Shown: piece by piece, positions 42,456 to 49,288 of the stretch
Numbering within the stretch: the stretch's first letter is position 1
Layout: each line of letters opens with the position of its first letter
Assembly: GCF_023631325.1 (NCBI RefSeq)
Contig: NZ_JALQDG010000030.1
Coordinates: 124,001-188,000 of the forward strand
Source: Caballeronia sp. INDeC2
GTDB lineage: Bacteria > Pseudomonadota > Gammaproteobacteria > Burkholderiales > Burkholderiaceae
Direction of reading: 5' to 3'
Length of the DNA: 64,000 bases
Notes under the pieces: generated by a model
What the model was told of the DNA's origin: nothing
Database searches by the model: none
Seen by the model: the letters and a program-made list of their open reading frames with translations, nothing else
Position numbers and translations under genes: made by a program

Positions 42456-42830
42456 TCATTGCCCCGAAAGTACGCGCTGCTTGAGCACCCAGATCGCGGT
42501 CGGCACTGCGTAGTAGCCGCTTACGTTGCCGGTGACGAGCTTGCCCGTCAACTGGACGCGCGCGTTCTCCGTTGGCGTCGCATCGATGATCTGCACCGCC
42601 GCAACGTTCGATTGCTGCCGCCCGCCCTGCCCCGTGCTCGCGCTGACCACGCAGATCGGTCCCGACAACGAAAGCACCCACGCGGGCTTCGAGGATGCAT
42701 CTCCTTCATGCGCGGCCTGGCGCGTTGCCGTGCCTTCGAGCGTGACGACATCGCCGTCGTTGTAGCAAGGCGCCGCCGCTGCGGAGCCTGCCATCAGTAC
42801 GAGTACCCAAGCACAGGCTTTCGCAGTCAT
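42456..42830 (-). CDS. Secreted DUF4431-like protein, 124 aa
   Basis: This 124-residue protein has a signal peptide (residues 1-20, ending GSAAAA) and a single beta-rich domain with two cysteines that could form a disulfide: CYNDGDVVTLEGTATR, a GPICVVSAS strand, and an VQLTGKLVTGNVSGYY region. This layout resembles the DUF4431 family. A GAGG stands five bases before the ATG. It is convergent with the 57-aa gene. Function unknown; a periplasmic role is likely. Confidence 0.7.
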   Translation of the reverse strand: MTAKACAWVLVLMAGSAAAAPCYNDGDVVTLEGTATRQAAHEGDASSKPAWVLSLSGPICVVSASTGQGGRQQSNVAAVQIIDATPTENARVQLTGKLVTGNVSGYYAVPTAIWVLKQRVLSGQ

Positions 42831-43085
42831 TCGAACCTCGCGAAGAGCGCGTTGCGTGACGCGCGGATCCGGGAAAGAAGCTCAGCTACTTTATGTGATA
42901 CCGGTTGGGGTCGCAACCTGCGACAGAACCGTTCGCAAGCCTCCTTTCAAAACCGTCATGCGGGAACGGCTGTTGCTGATGATCATCTGACGAATCGAAC
43001 AGCGCGGAAGGCGAATTGAAACCGCGCACGGTGGCATCGATTGCTTGGTTCTTTAAACGATGCGAGCCGACAAAAGGGGGCGACG

Positions 43086-43520
43086 ATGAATCAGGTCATA
43101 GTTGGAGTGTTCAGTTGTTATCGCGACGGACATGACGCGCTTCGCGCATTGCAGTTGGCCGGGCTTCGGCGCGACGATGCGCATCTTTATCGCGCAGGAC
43201 GCGGTGAAATCGATATCGATGCGTTCCTGCCACCCGCGCACGACGAAGACGATGCCGAGTATGTGGCGCACGGCGAGCATCAGGGCGTGATCGGTGCGCG
43301 TAACCGGTTCGTGCCGCAAGAACCGTTGCCGCAGCGGCCGTCCGCCCCTTCAGCCACCGACGACGCCACGCCACAGCGTACGTTGCTCGTCATCCACATC
43401 TCCGATGACATCAAGCCGGGCGCTATCGGCGAAGTGCTGCACGAGCATGGCGCGATCGCCGTGAAAGACGCGAGCGGGCACTGGCGCTTCTCGCCGTTCA
43501 GGAATCCGGCAGGCGTATGA
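43086..43520 (+). CDS. Hypothetical protein, 144 aa
   Basis: Residues 1-35 (VIVGVFSCYRDGHDALRALQLAGL) resemble the start of the general-stress-protein 17M-like fold; the middle is acidic and the C-terminal third (LLVIHISDDIKPGAIGEVLHEHGA) looks like a second copy of a similar fold. AAGGGGGCGACG precedes the ATG. It is soluble, with no signal peptide. A link to general stress is inferred from the fold hint only. Confidence 0.65.
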   Translation: MNQVIVGVFSCYRDGHDALRALQLAGLRRDDAHLYRAGRGEIDIDAFLPPAHDEDDAEYVAHGEHQGVIGARNRFVPQEPLPQRPSAPSATDDATPQRTLLVIHISDDIKPGAIGEVLHEHGAIAVKDASGHWRFSPFRNPAGV

Positions 43521-43531
43521 GCGCGCGCATC

Positions 43532-43738
43532 TCAGTGCATGCCGGGATGCGGCTTGCGCGCGATGGACCGTGTCTCAGGTTCGCCGCGCTCGTCCTCTTC
43601 GGCTGTTTCATCGGAGGACGCTTCGTCGGCGAGATCGCGCACTTCCTGAGCCGCCGCCGCGGCACGCAATCGTCGGCAATGCGCCGAATGGCGAAAAGTC
43701 GCGAGCATGCGTACGACTTCGCGGGTTCTCGTTCTCAT
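43532..43738 (-). CDS. Hypothetical protein, 68 aa
   Basis: A small Arg/Glu/Ala-rich protein beginning MRTRTREVVRMLATFRHSAH. Its AGGGAGG ribosome binding site, five bases before the ATG, is strong, so translation is likely. The second half is acidic (DLADEASSDETAEEDE) and probably unstructured. No family recognised. It is convergent with the preceding gene, with 11 bases between stop codons. Confidence 0.5.
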   Translation of the reverse strand: MRTRTREVVRMLATFRHSAHCRRLRAAAAAQEVRDLADEASSDETAEEDERGEPETRSIARKPHPGMH

Positions 43739-43832
43739 TGTTGCCTCCCTTGAAGCAGTTGAGAAACTACTTTAAGTGTAGGCGGCGAAGCCACTATGGC
43801 AAGCGCTTTGTGCGTAACAATGGACCGGTGTC

Positions 43833-44121
43833 CTACTGATAGTTCATGGTAAAGATGACGATGGCGTGGACATCGCCCGGCGAAACGACGGCGACGCCGA
43901 GGCGGTAGTACTGCGCGAAGAACGTTAAGGACATGTTGTCCGCCGTCCCGACGTTTGCGGCCGTGCGTTATCCAAGGCAAGCGATGCTTGAGCGAAATCC
44001 AGCAACGGCACGCTAAAGCCTCGTGCCGCGCCTGACCGGCGTCGAAACTAAAATTGTTCGAACCGTCTAGTACATTTTTGGGGTCGTAACCAGCGCACAA
44101 CACGGCGAGATGGACTTTACT
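43833..44121 (-). pseudogene. Frameshifted remnant of a fimbrial (pilin) subunit
   Basis: Three minus-strand segments in different frames join into the C-terminal half of a type 1 fimbrial subunit. They are AGYDPKNVL plus FDAGQA (about 44033-44100), GFSVPLLDFAQASLALDNA (about 43967-44032) and NVGTADNMSLTFFAQYY with PGDVHAIVIFTMNYQ ending at a TAG at 43833. These match the usual C-terminal donor-strand and FAQYYATG-type pattern. The frame changes lie near 43966 and 44033, and a TAA at 43968-43970 blocks the last frame. The N-terminal signal peptide and first half are missing, and no chaperone or usher genes are nearby. It is a decayed gene fragment. Confidence 0.78.
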
Positions 44122-44250
44122 GTTGCCTTGCCACGGCCTGGCAATGCCCGGAGAATGAAGCAACGGCCTAAAAGCCGCTCCTCAATCCATGTCGTCAGCG
44201 GTACGCCGGGCAACGGTTTGCTGAACACGGCGGCAAACCACGAGAGCTCG

Positions 44251-45189
44251 ATGGCAACCTTAGAGGGCAAGGCGCGATACTGCATCGATACCGAGAACAC
44301 CGGCGCCGGTATCGCCATCATGATCCTGACGACGGCGACCTTCGCGGCAAGCGATTCCACCGTCAAGCTGATCGGCACCGCGGTCCCTCTGCTAGCTCTG
44401 CTCTGGGTGCGCTATCTGTTTCAGATGATCGTGATGGGCGTGTGGCAAGTCCGGCGCCGCGCGTTCGGCCTCTTTCGCTCGGGCAGCGTCAGGCTGCAGA
44501 TCGTGCGCGCGGTGCTGCTGCTCATCAATTCCGCATGCACCTTCGCGGGGTTGCGACATCTGCCGCTGCCGGTCACGACTTCCCTTGCGATGCTCGCACC
44601 GCTCATTTCCACGCTGCTCGCCGCGCTCGTGCTCAAAGACGACGTGCCGCGCAGCAAATGGGCATTGGTCGTCCTGGGTTTCATCGGCATGCTGCTGGTC
44701 GTGCGGCCGGGCGGCAGCGAGTTCAGCTGGACCGTGATCTTTCCGATCGGCGCAGCGACGACGTTCGCGTGCTTTCAGGTGGTGTCGAGCCATCTCTCGC
44801 GCGTCGACGATGCCATCACGACCAACTTTCTCACCGCGCTCGTCGCCACCATCCTGCTGTGCGTGCTCGTCTGGATGGATCAGGCCGAGACCCTGCCCGC
44901 GCTCGCGCAGGTGCGGATCGGGAGCTGGCTGCTCGTCGTTTTCATGGCGACGATGGCGACCGTCGGGCACGGGCTCATGCTTCAGGCATTGAAGCGCGCC
45001 CCGCTCTCCGTGCTGACGCCGTTTTCCTACGGACAGCTCGCGTTCGCGGCGCTTTTCAGCTGGCTGCTGTTCGGACAGGCGCCCGACCTCTGGATGTCGA
45101 TCGGCATGTGCGTGATCGCGGCGAGCGGCATCGGCACCGTGCTGCTGCACGGACGCAAGACGGCGCAGGCCGTATCGACGGAAAGCTGA
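44251..45189 (+). CDS. EamA/DMT-family transporter
   Basis: This 312-aa inner-membrane transporter has ten predicted hydrophobic segments in two EamA repeats (first repeat about residues 18-150, second about 160-305). It is typical of drug/metabolite exporters. The ATG at 44251 was chosen over an upstream one (44110) because the membrane part starts shortly after it; a GAGAG lies just upstream. It is convergent with a small HTH gene. Substrate unknown. Expression signals are not clear because of the remnant upstream. Confidence 0.85.
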   Translation: MATLEGKARYCIDTENTGAGIAIMILTTATFAASDSTVKLIGTAVPLLALLWVRYLFQMIVMGVWQVRRRAFGLFRSGSVRLQIVRAVLLLINSACTFAGLRHLPLPVTTSLAMLAPLISTLLAALVLKDDVPRSKWALVVLGFIGMLLVVRPGGSEFSWTVIFPIGAATTFACFQVVSSHLSRVDDAITTNFLTALVATILLCVLVWMDQAETLPALAQVRIGSWLLVVFMATMATVGHGLMLQALKRAPLSVLTPFSYGQLAFAALFSWLLFGQAPDLWMSIGMCVIAASGIGTVLLHGRKTAQAVSTES

Positions 45190-45220
45190 CGCTTCAGGGA
45201 AACGCGAAAGTTGCGCGCAA

Positions 45221-45514
45221 TCAGTTGGCGGTATGCGCGTGTATCGCCTGGCCCGTGCAGAGCCAGTGCGGATCGATGTCGAGCGCCCGCGCGATGCGGT
45301 TGAATGCAGCGAGCGGCGGAACCGTGATGCCGCGCCGCCAGAACTGCACGTCGTGCTCGCTCACATCGAGCCAGCCGGCGGCTTTTGCGGAACTGACGTT
45401 TGCTTTTTGCAAGGCCCGGTCGAGTCGTGCGGCCATGGCGCGCCGCAAGGCGTTGTCTTCGTGACTGCGTTCAAGGTGGCCAAGGGTTTGGGAATGTCGC
45501 CCCATTTTCTTCAA
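45221..45514 (-). CDS. Small XRE-like helix-turn-helix protein, 97 aa
   Basis: This protein has a helix-turn-helix near residues 40-75 (VSSAKAAGWLDVSEHDVQFW, then a second helix around RIARALDIDPHWLC). A TTG at 45514 or an ATG at 45505 can start it; a GAGAGA stands upstream. It could be a stand-alone regulator. No partner toxin gene is adjacent; the neighbour is a transporter, which it may regulate. Function unproven. Confidence 0.7.
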   Translation of the reverse strand: MKKMGRHSQTLGHLERSHEDNALRRAMAARLDRALQKANVSSAKAAGWLDVSEHDVQFWRRGITVPPLAAFNRIARALDIDPHWLCTGQAIHAHTAN

Positions 45515-45949
45515 TTCTCTCGATTTATATCTTTATGCCGTTCAGCGCCGGCTCATTTCGCGCGAAGGTGAATCCTACGGATTTACGATGACGGGGCAGT
45601 GACAGAAATACCGGTTATCACTGTGCCCGCGAAGTGCTCCGCCGCGCGTGTTGCAGTGCGAGATTCTTCCAATTCATGCACCAATGCGTCAAGTGGGTAA
45701 ACAACGCATTCGGTAAGTTTTCGCTTAGGTGTTTACGATAGGATCGCTTACCCGGCGCGCCGATGCGCGCTTCCTCCGTTCGGCATTTTCCATCCTTTCC
45801 GCAATATTGCCGGCGATCAAGAATCGTCGCGGATTATGTGATGTGTGATCAAAGCAGTTGCTTTTAATGAGCCTGCTCATTTACTTATTGCCAGCCGCGA
45901 TTTTTGAATAACGGGCGACATGGTTTAAAGTCGAACGCGGAAGACGTAA
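45515..45949. other. Gene-poor region upstream of the phasin gene
   Basis: About 435 bases with no supported gene in either strand. It contains an A+T-rich stretch and a GAGCCTGCTC imperfect repeat near 45867, but no promoter could be assigned beyond the phasin promoter at its right end. The start of the HTH gene lies at its left edge, and its promoter should lie here. Confidence 0.6.
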
Positions 45950-45977
45950 TTGACACTCCACACGCTTCCTTTAGAAT
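45950..45977 (+). promoter_or_regulatory. Sigma-70-type promoter of the phasin gene
   Basis: A perfect TTGACA (45950-45955) and a TAGAAT (45972-45977) are spaced 16 bp apart, about 65 bases before the phasin start codon. It is the cleanest promoter-like sequence in the window. A PhaR-like site lies directly downstream. Confidence 0.75.
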
Positions 45978-45987
45978 AGACCAATCG

Positions 45988-45998
45988 CTGCACTGCAC
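45988..45998. promoter_or_regulatory. Candidate PhaR operator overlapping the phasin transcript start
   Basis: CTGCACTGCAC contains two TGCA elements and sits 11-21 bases downstream of the -10 hexamer, around the expected start of transcription. PhaR of PHB-producing bacteria represses phasin genes through TGC-rich sites near the promoter. The match is by type, not by an exact consensus. Confidence 0.5.
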
Positions 45999-46042
45999 AA
46001 ATCGTTTGCATAATCAATTGGCAACTTCATATGGAGTCGAGC

Positions 46043-46609
46043 ATGAGCAGTCTTGCGCCGGAAAAAGTAATTGCGTCACAGAAGGCGGGCGTCGACACGA
46101 CGTTCGGTCTCGCCGCACAAGCCGTCGGGGGTTTCGAAAAGCTCATCGATCTGAACGTGCGCACGGCCAGAACTGCGCTCGATGAGCATCAGGCGCTCAT
46201 CGCCAAAGCGCTCTCCGCGCGCGATCCGCAGGAGTTCTTCGCGCTCCAGAATCAGCATCTGCAAAACAGCGCGCAGCGCGTGCAGGCGTACTGGACGAGC
46301 GTCTACGAGATCGCGACCGGCGTGCGCGGCGGCTATCTGGAAACGGCGCAGGATCAGATCGAAAAATCGCAGCGCAACGTGCAGGCGCTCGTCGAAAGCC
46401 TGGTGAGCAGCGCGCCCGTCGGCAGCGAAGCGGTCGTGACGGCGTGGAAGACCGCGATCGATGCCGCGACCCAATCGGCGAATTCGGCTTACGAAGCCGC
46501 CAAGAAAGCTGCAAAGCAGGTGGTCGAAACGGCGCAGAACGACGCCACCATCGCAAGTGAGACGGCCGTGCGCGCCGTATCGTCGAAACCGGCGAGCGCG
46601 AAGAAGTAA
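46043..46609 (+). CDS. phaP: Phasin (PHB granule-associated protein)
   Basis: This 188-aa protein coats polyhydroxyalkanoate granules. The N-terminal MSSLAPEKVIASQKAGVDT segment and a long amphipathic helical core (LIDLNVRTARTALDEHQALI, then QDQIEKSQRNVQALVESLV) are typical; a Lys/Ala-rich tail follows. The ATG at 46043 has GGAG six bases before it. It is monocistronic, with its own consensus promoter, possible PhaR operator and rho-independent terminator. No PHA synthase lies in the window. High expression under storage conditions is expected by analogy. Confidence 0.92.
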   Translation: MSSLAPEKVIASQKAGVDTTFGLAAQAVGGFEKLIDLNVRTARTALDEHQALIAKALSARDPQEFFALQNQHLQNSAQRVQAYWTSVYEIATGVRGGYLETAQDQIEKSQRNVQALVESLVSSAPVGSEAVVTAWKTAIDAATQSANSAYEAAKKAAKQVVETAQNDATIASETAVRAVSSKPASAKK

Positions 46610-46627
46610 TTTCGCGGATGTCAAAAA

Positions 46628-46658
46628 GAAAGGCGGACGCGTTCCGCCTTTTTCTTTT
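46628..46658 (+). terminator. Rho-independent terminator of phaP
   Basis: AAAGGCGG (46629-46636) pairs with CCGCCTTT (46644-46651) across a seven-base loop and runs into TTCTTTT. It follows the phasin stop codon by about 20 bases and separates phaP from the convergent DOPA-dioxygenase-like gene. Confidence 0.85.
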
Positions 46659-46664
46659 GCCGCG

Positions 46665-47033
46665 TCAGGCGCCCAGGCTCTTCAGCAGCAGTTCATGCGA
46701 GCGGCCGATCCACACCGCCGAATCGCGATGATCGACGAGCGCGTCGCCCGTGTTCGGATGCATGAAGACATCGAGCGCGCCGTGATTGAGCGTGAGCCAT
46801 GCAAGCATCGGCGCGAGCAGTTCGCCGCCGAATCCCAACTGGAACGACCACATTGGATGCGGTCCGACCGGACGCTCGTGAAACCGCCCCAGCCGTAATG
46901 CGCCGCTTTGCAGCTCAGTTGCGAATCGTTGCTCGATGACGAGCCGAAGCTGCCACGCCGCGTCGCGGCTCGTGGCGTCGAAATAGACATGCGCGTGCCA
47001 GTCGGCGATCGTGCGGGTGTCCGAGGCGTTCAT
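46665..47033 (-). CDS. DOPA 4,5-dioxygenase family protein
   Basis: This 122-aa protein shows the family's histidine pattern: WHAHVYFDA near the start, PVGPHPMWSFQ in the middle and FMHPNTGDALVDH near the end. The plant/fungal family opens the ring of DOPA; bacterial relatives are uncharacterised. The ATG at 47033 follows a GGATGAAACG. It is next to a VAO-family flavoprotein operon on the same strand, with 55 bases between, so a shared role in aromatic compound metabolism is possible but not shown. Confidence 0.82.
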   Translation of the reverse strand: MNASDTRTIADWHAHVYFDATSRDAAWQLRLVIEQRFATELQSGALRLGRFHERPVGPHPMWSFQLGFGGELLAPMLAWLTLNHGALDVFMHPNTGDALVDHRDSAVWIGRSHELLLKSLGA

Positions 47034-47087
47034 CGTTTCATCCGTGCGCGGCCATATTGAGACAGGTCTCATTTTAGCGGACCGCAT

Positions 47088-47459
47088 TCAGCAACGTTCG
47101 AGCGTCCAGAGCACGGCGCCGTCATCGAACGCACGATGATGGGTCGCCCGCATGCCGATGCCCGCGCCGAGCTGCGACAACACGAACGCGTCGGCGAAGC
47201 GCGTCAATCCGCCGATTGCGTGCGGCGACGACATCGCATCCTTCGACAAGCGCTCGATCCAAAGCCAGCCCGCATCGCCCGCAAGCGATTCGACGCGCCC
47301 GCTCGTCAGACGCGCGCGCCGCACGATGAGGCGGCTGTGCGGCAAGTCTTCATCGACGACCCAGATTCGCGCCGCTGCCGTTTTCTCGCGACCGAACGAA
47401 ATCCACGGCAATCCCGATGCGCCCGCTGCGATGAGAAACGCGCGCCGCGCCGGGTTCAT
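47088..47459 (-). CDS. Tat-signal hypothetical protein, 123 aa
   Basis: The N-terminus MNPARRAFLIAAGASGLPW has a twin-arginine followed by a hydrophobic stretch, suggesting Tat or possibly Sec export. The mature part (about residues 25-123) is beta-rich and ends LWTLERC. No domain recognised; no haem motif (CxxCH) is present, so it is not the cytochrome partner of the flavoprotein. Its ATG overlaps the flavoprotein stop codon (ATGA at 47456-47459), so the two are translated together. Confidence 0.72.
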   Translation of the reverse strand: MNPARRAFLIAAGASGLPWISFGREKTAAARIWVVDEDLPHSRLIVRRARLTSGRVESLAGDAGWLWIERLSKDAMSSPHAIGGLTRFADAFVLSQLGAGIGMRATHHRAFDDGAVLWTLERC

Positions 47460-49033
47460 CGCCCTTCTCCATCCGCGACGTCCGAACGCTTCGCGGGCCA
47501 GATGCCCTGCTTGCCGGGCGACAAAATTCCGTTCGGATCGAGGGCTTTCTTGATCGTGCCGGAGAGTCGCATCAGCGCGTGATCGTTGAAGTCGTATTGC
47601 GCGGCGGCCAGATCCATATACGAGAGATGCGTCCGATATTGCCCGTAGCCGGCCGCGCCCGCATCGCGGATCAGCGTGTCGATCAGCGCGCCGGCAGCGT
47701 GCGATTGTTTCGGATCGTCGCGATCGAAAATGGCCGCGAAGATGTGATGCATCGCGCGCTTGCCCGCGGTGAAACCGCCGTAATAATCGAAGCCGAAATG
47801 CGCGGCGCGCTCGCGCACCATGCGGACTTGCTTCACGGCGTCGCGTCCGAGCGGCGGGCAGATCGGCGAGAAATCGATATGCGCGCCCGAGCCGCCGCGC
47901 CAGTTCAGCAAATTGAACGCTTCCAGCCCGGGAATGCCGACTTGCGCGCGATCGCCGCCGCCTTCCGGTTCGACGGACGCATCGCGATATGGCGTTTCGA
48001 AGAGCGTCGCGCCCGCGATCGGCTGAAAACGCGCATGCACGATATCGCGCCGCGCCTTCACGAGCGACGGCGGCCCATACAAACAGAAGCGCAGATTCCA
48101 GCGGCCGATGCCGATCTTGCGCGCCATCGCGTCGATGACGTCGTCGGGCATCGCGCCTTCGCCGTCGTACCAGGTTCTCCGCGTCGATACGCCTGCCGCC
48201 CAGCGCACCGCGCTTTCGATGACCGCGTTGCTTTGAATCGTGCCGTCCATTCTGAGCGGACGCAGCGTATCGACGACGCGTTCGAGATCGTCTTCGTGCG
48301 CGAACGCATAGCGGCAGATCATGTAGCCCTCGGGTGCGGGCATCAGCTGAATGCCGAGCTTCGTGACGACGCCGAAATTCGACTGCATGAACATGTCGTC
48401 GTAAGACGGCCCGAAGCCGCCTTTGAAAACCTGCCAGTCGCGGCTCGACGCCATCGCGCCCATGCCGGTGCGCACGACATCGCCGTTGGCAAGCACGACT
48501 TCCATGCCGCACTGGTGCGCCGCGTGGTCGCCGTAGGGCGTCGTGCCATAGCCGCGTTCGAGCGTATTGCCGATCACGCTGCCCCAGCCCGCCGCGGGCG
48601 GATCGAGCCAGAACCGCCGTGGCGCGCCCAGCGCGCGATGCAGTTCGTAATAGGTCACGCCCGGCTCGACCAGCGCATAACCGAGCGTCTCGTCGATTTC
48701 GATGATGCGGTTCATCCGCCGCAAATCGAGCACGACCGAGCCGCGCATACGCGGCGCGGCGCCGCCGTAAGCGAAGTTGCGTCCCGTCGATACGGTCCAG
48801 AGCGGCACGCGATAGCGATTCGCCACCGCCAGCGCCGCGCGCACGCCTTCGACATCCTTCGGCAGCACGACGGCGGACGGCGCGTGCGCGAGCGCATCGC
48901 CGGGTGCGAATGGATCGAGCCAGGAGGCGGGATCGTACGACACCGCGTCGCTGCCGAGCGCGGCCGCGAAGGCCGCGAGCGCCGCCTGGAACTGCGCCGC
49001 CGGCACGCCCGGCGGCAGCGCCGTCGCGCTCAA
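47456..49033 (-). CDS. VAO-family FAD oxidoreductase (4-cresol dehydrogenase-like flavoprotein)
   Basis: This 525-aa flavoprotein closely follows the 4-cresol dehydrogenase PchF pattern: YRVPLWTVSTGRNFAYGGAAP, CGMEVVLANGDVVRTGMG and a C-terminal LDPNGILSPGKQGIW. In PchF a Tyr just before an Asn-Trp-Arg-Gly-Gly motif is covalently bound to FAD; here that position is Leu376 before NWRGG, so FAD is probably not attached that way. The start is a TTG at 49033 overlapping the lipoprotein stop (TTGA). No signal peptide is seen. A phenolic substrate is likely; a cytochrome partner gene is absent. Confidence 0.83.
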   Translation of the reverse strand: MSATALPPGVPAAQFQAALAAFAAALGSDAVSYDPASWLDPFAPGDALAHAPSAVVLPKDVEGVRAALAVANRYRVPLWTVSTGRNFAYGGAAPRMRGSVVLDLRRMNRIIEIDETLGYALVEPGVTYYELHRALGAPRRFWLDPPAAGWGSVIGNTLERGYGTTPYGDHAAHQCGMEVVLANGDVVRTGMGAMASSRDWQVFKGGFGPSYDDMFMQSNFGVVTKLGIQLMPAPEGYMICRYAFAHEDDLERVVDTLRPLRMDGTIQSNAVIESAVRWAAGVSTRRTWYDGEGAMPDDVIDAMARKIGIGRWNLRFCLYGPPSLVKARRDIVHARFQPIAGATLFETPYRDASVEPEGGGDRAQVGIPGLEAFNLLNWRGGSGAHIDFSPICPPLGRDAVKQVRMVRERAAHFGFDYYGGFTAGKRAMHHIFAAIFDRDDPKQSHAAGALIDTLIRDAGAAGYGQYRTHLSYMDLAAAQYDFNDHALMRLSGTIKKALDPNGILSPGKQGIWPAKRSDVADGEGR

Positions 49034-49158
49034 TATCCGCCGCTGCTGCCGCTGCCGGACGTCGTGCCGGATGACGCGGAACTGCCATCGGTCTGACATC
49101 CCGCGAGCAAACCGGCGAGCAGAGCGAGCACGACTGTTGCGATTCTGGCGAGCTTCAT
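49030..49158 (-). CDS. Tiny lipoprotein, 42 aa
   Basis: This 42-residue precursor has a hydrophobic signal (VVLALLAGLLAG) and a lipobox LLAGC with Cys21, leaving a mature peptide of about 22 residues rich in Ser, Gly and Thr. GGAG precedes the ATG at 49158 by eight bases. Its stop codon overlaps the flavoprotein start. Mature lipoproteins this small often anchor or regulate, but no function is known. Confidence 0.75.
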   Translation of the reverse strand: MKLARIATVVLALLAGLLAGCQTDGSSASSGTTSGSGSSGGY

Positions 49159-49288
49159 GAAGTGAACTCCGAAAGGTTTGAAAAGACGGGCACGGCGATC
49201 GAGCCGCTTGCTCATTAAACGCGCGGCGGTGCGCCGATATTCCTTCGAACCCGTGAGACAATTTCGCGCCCTCTCTCCCAAGGACGCG

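Noticed and set aside
41601..43740. A mobile element around the small-gene cluster
   Set aside because: No transposase, integrase, tRNA, terminal repeat or target duplication was seen.
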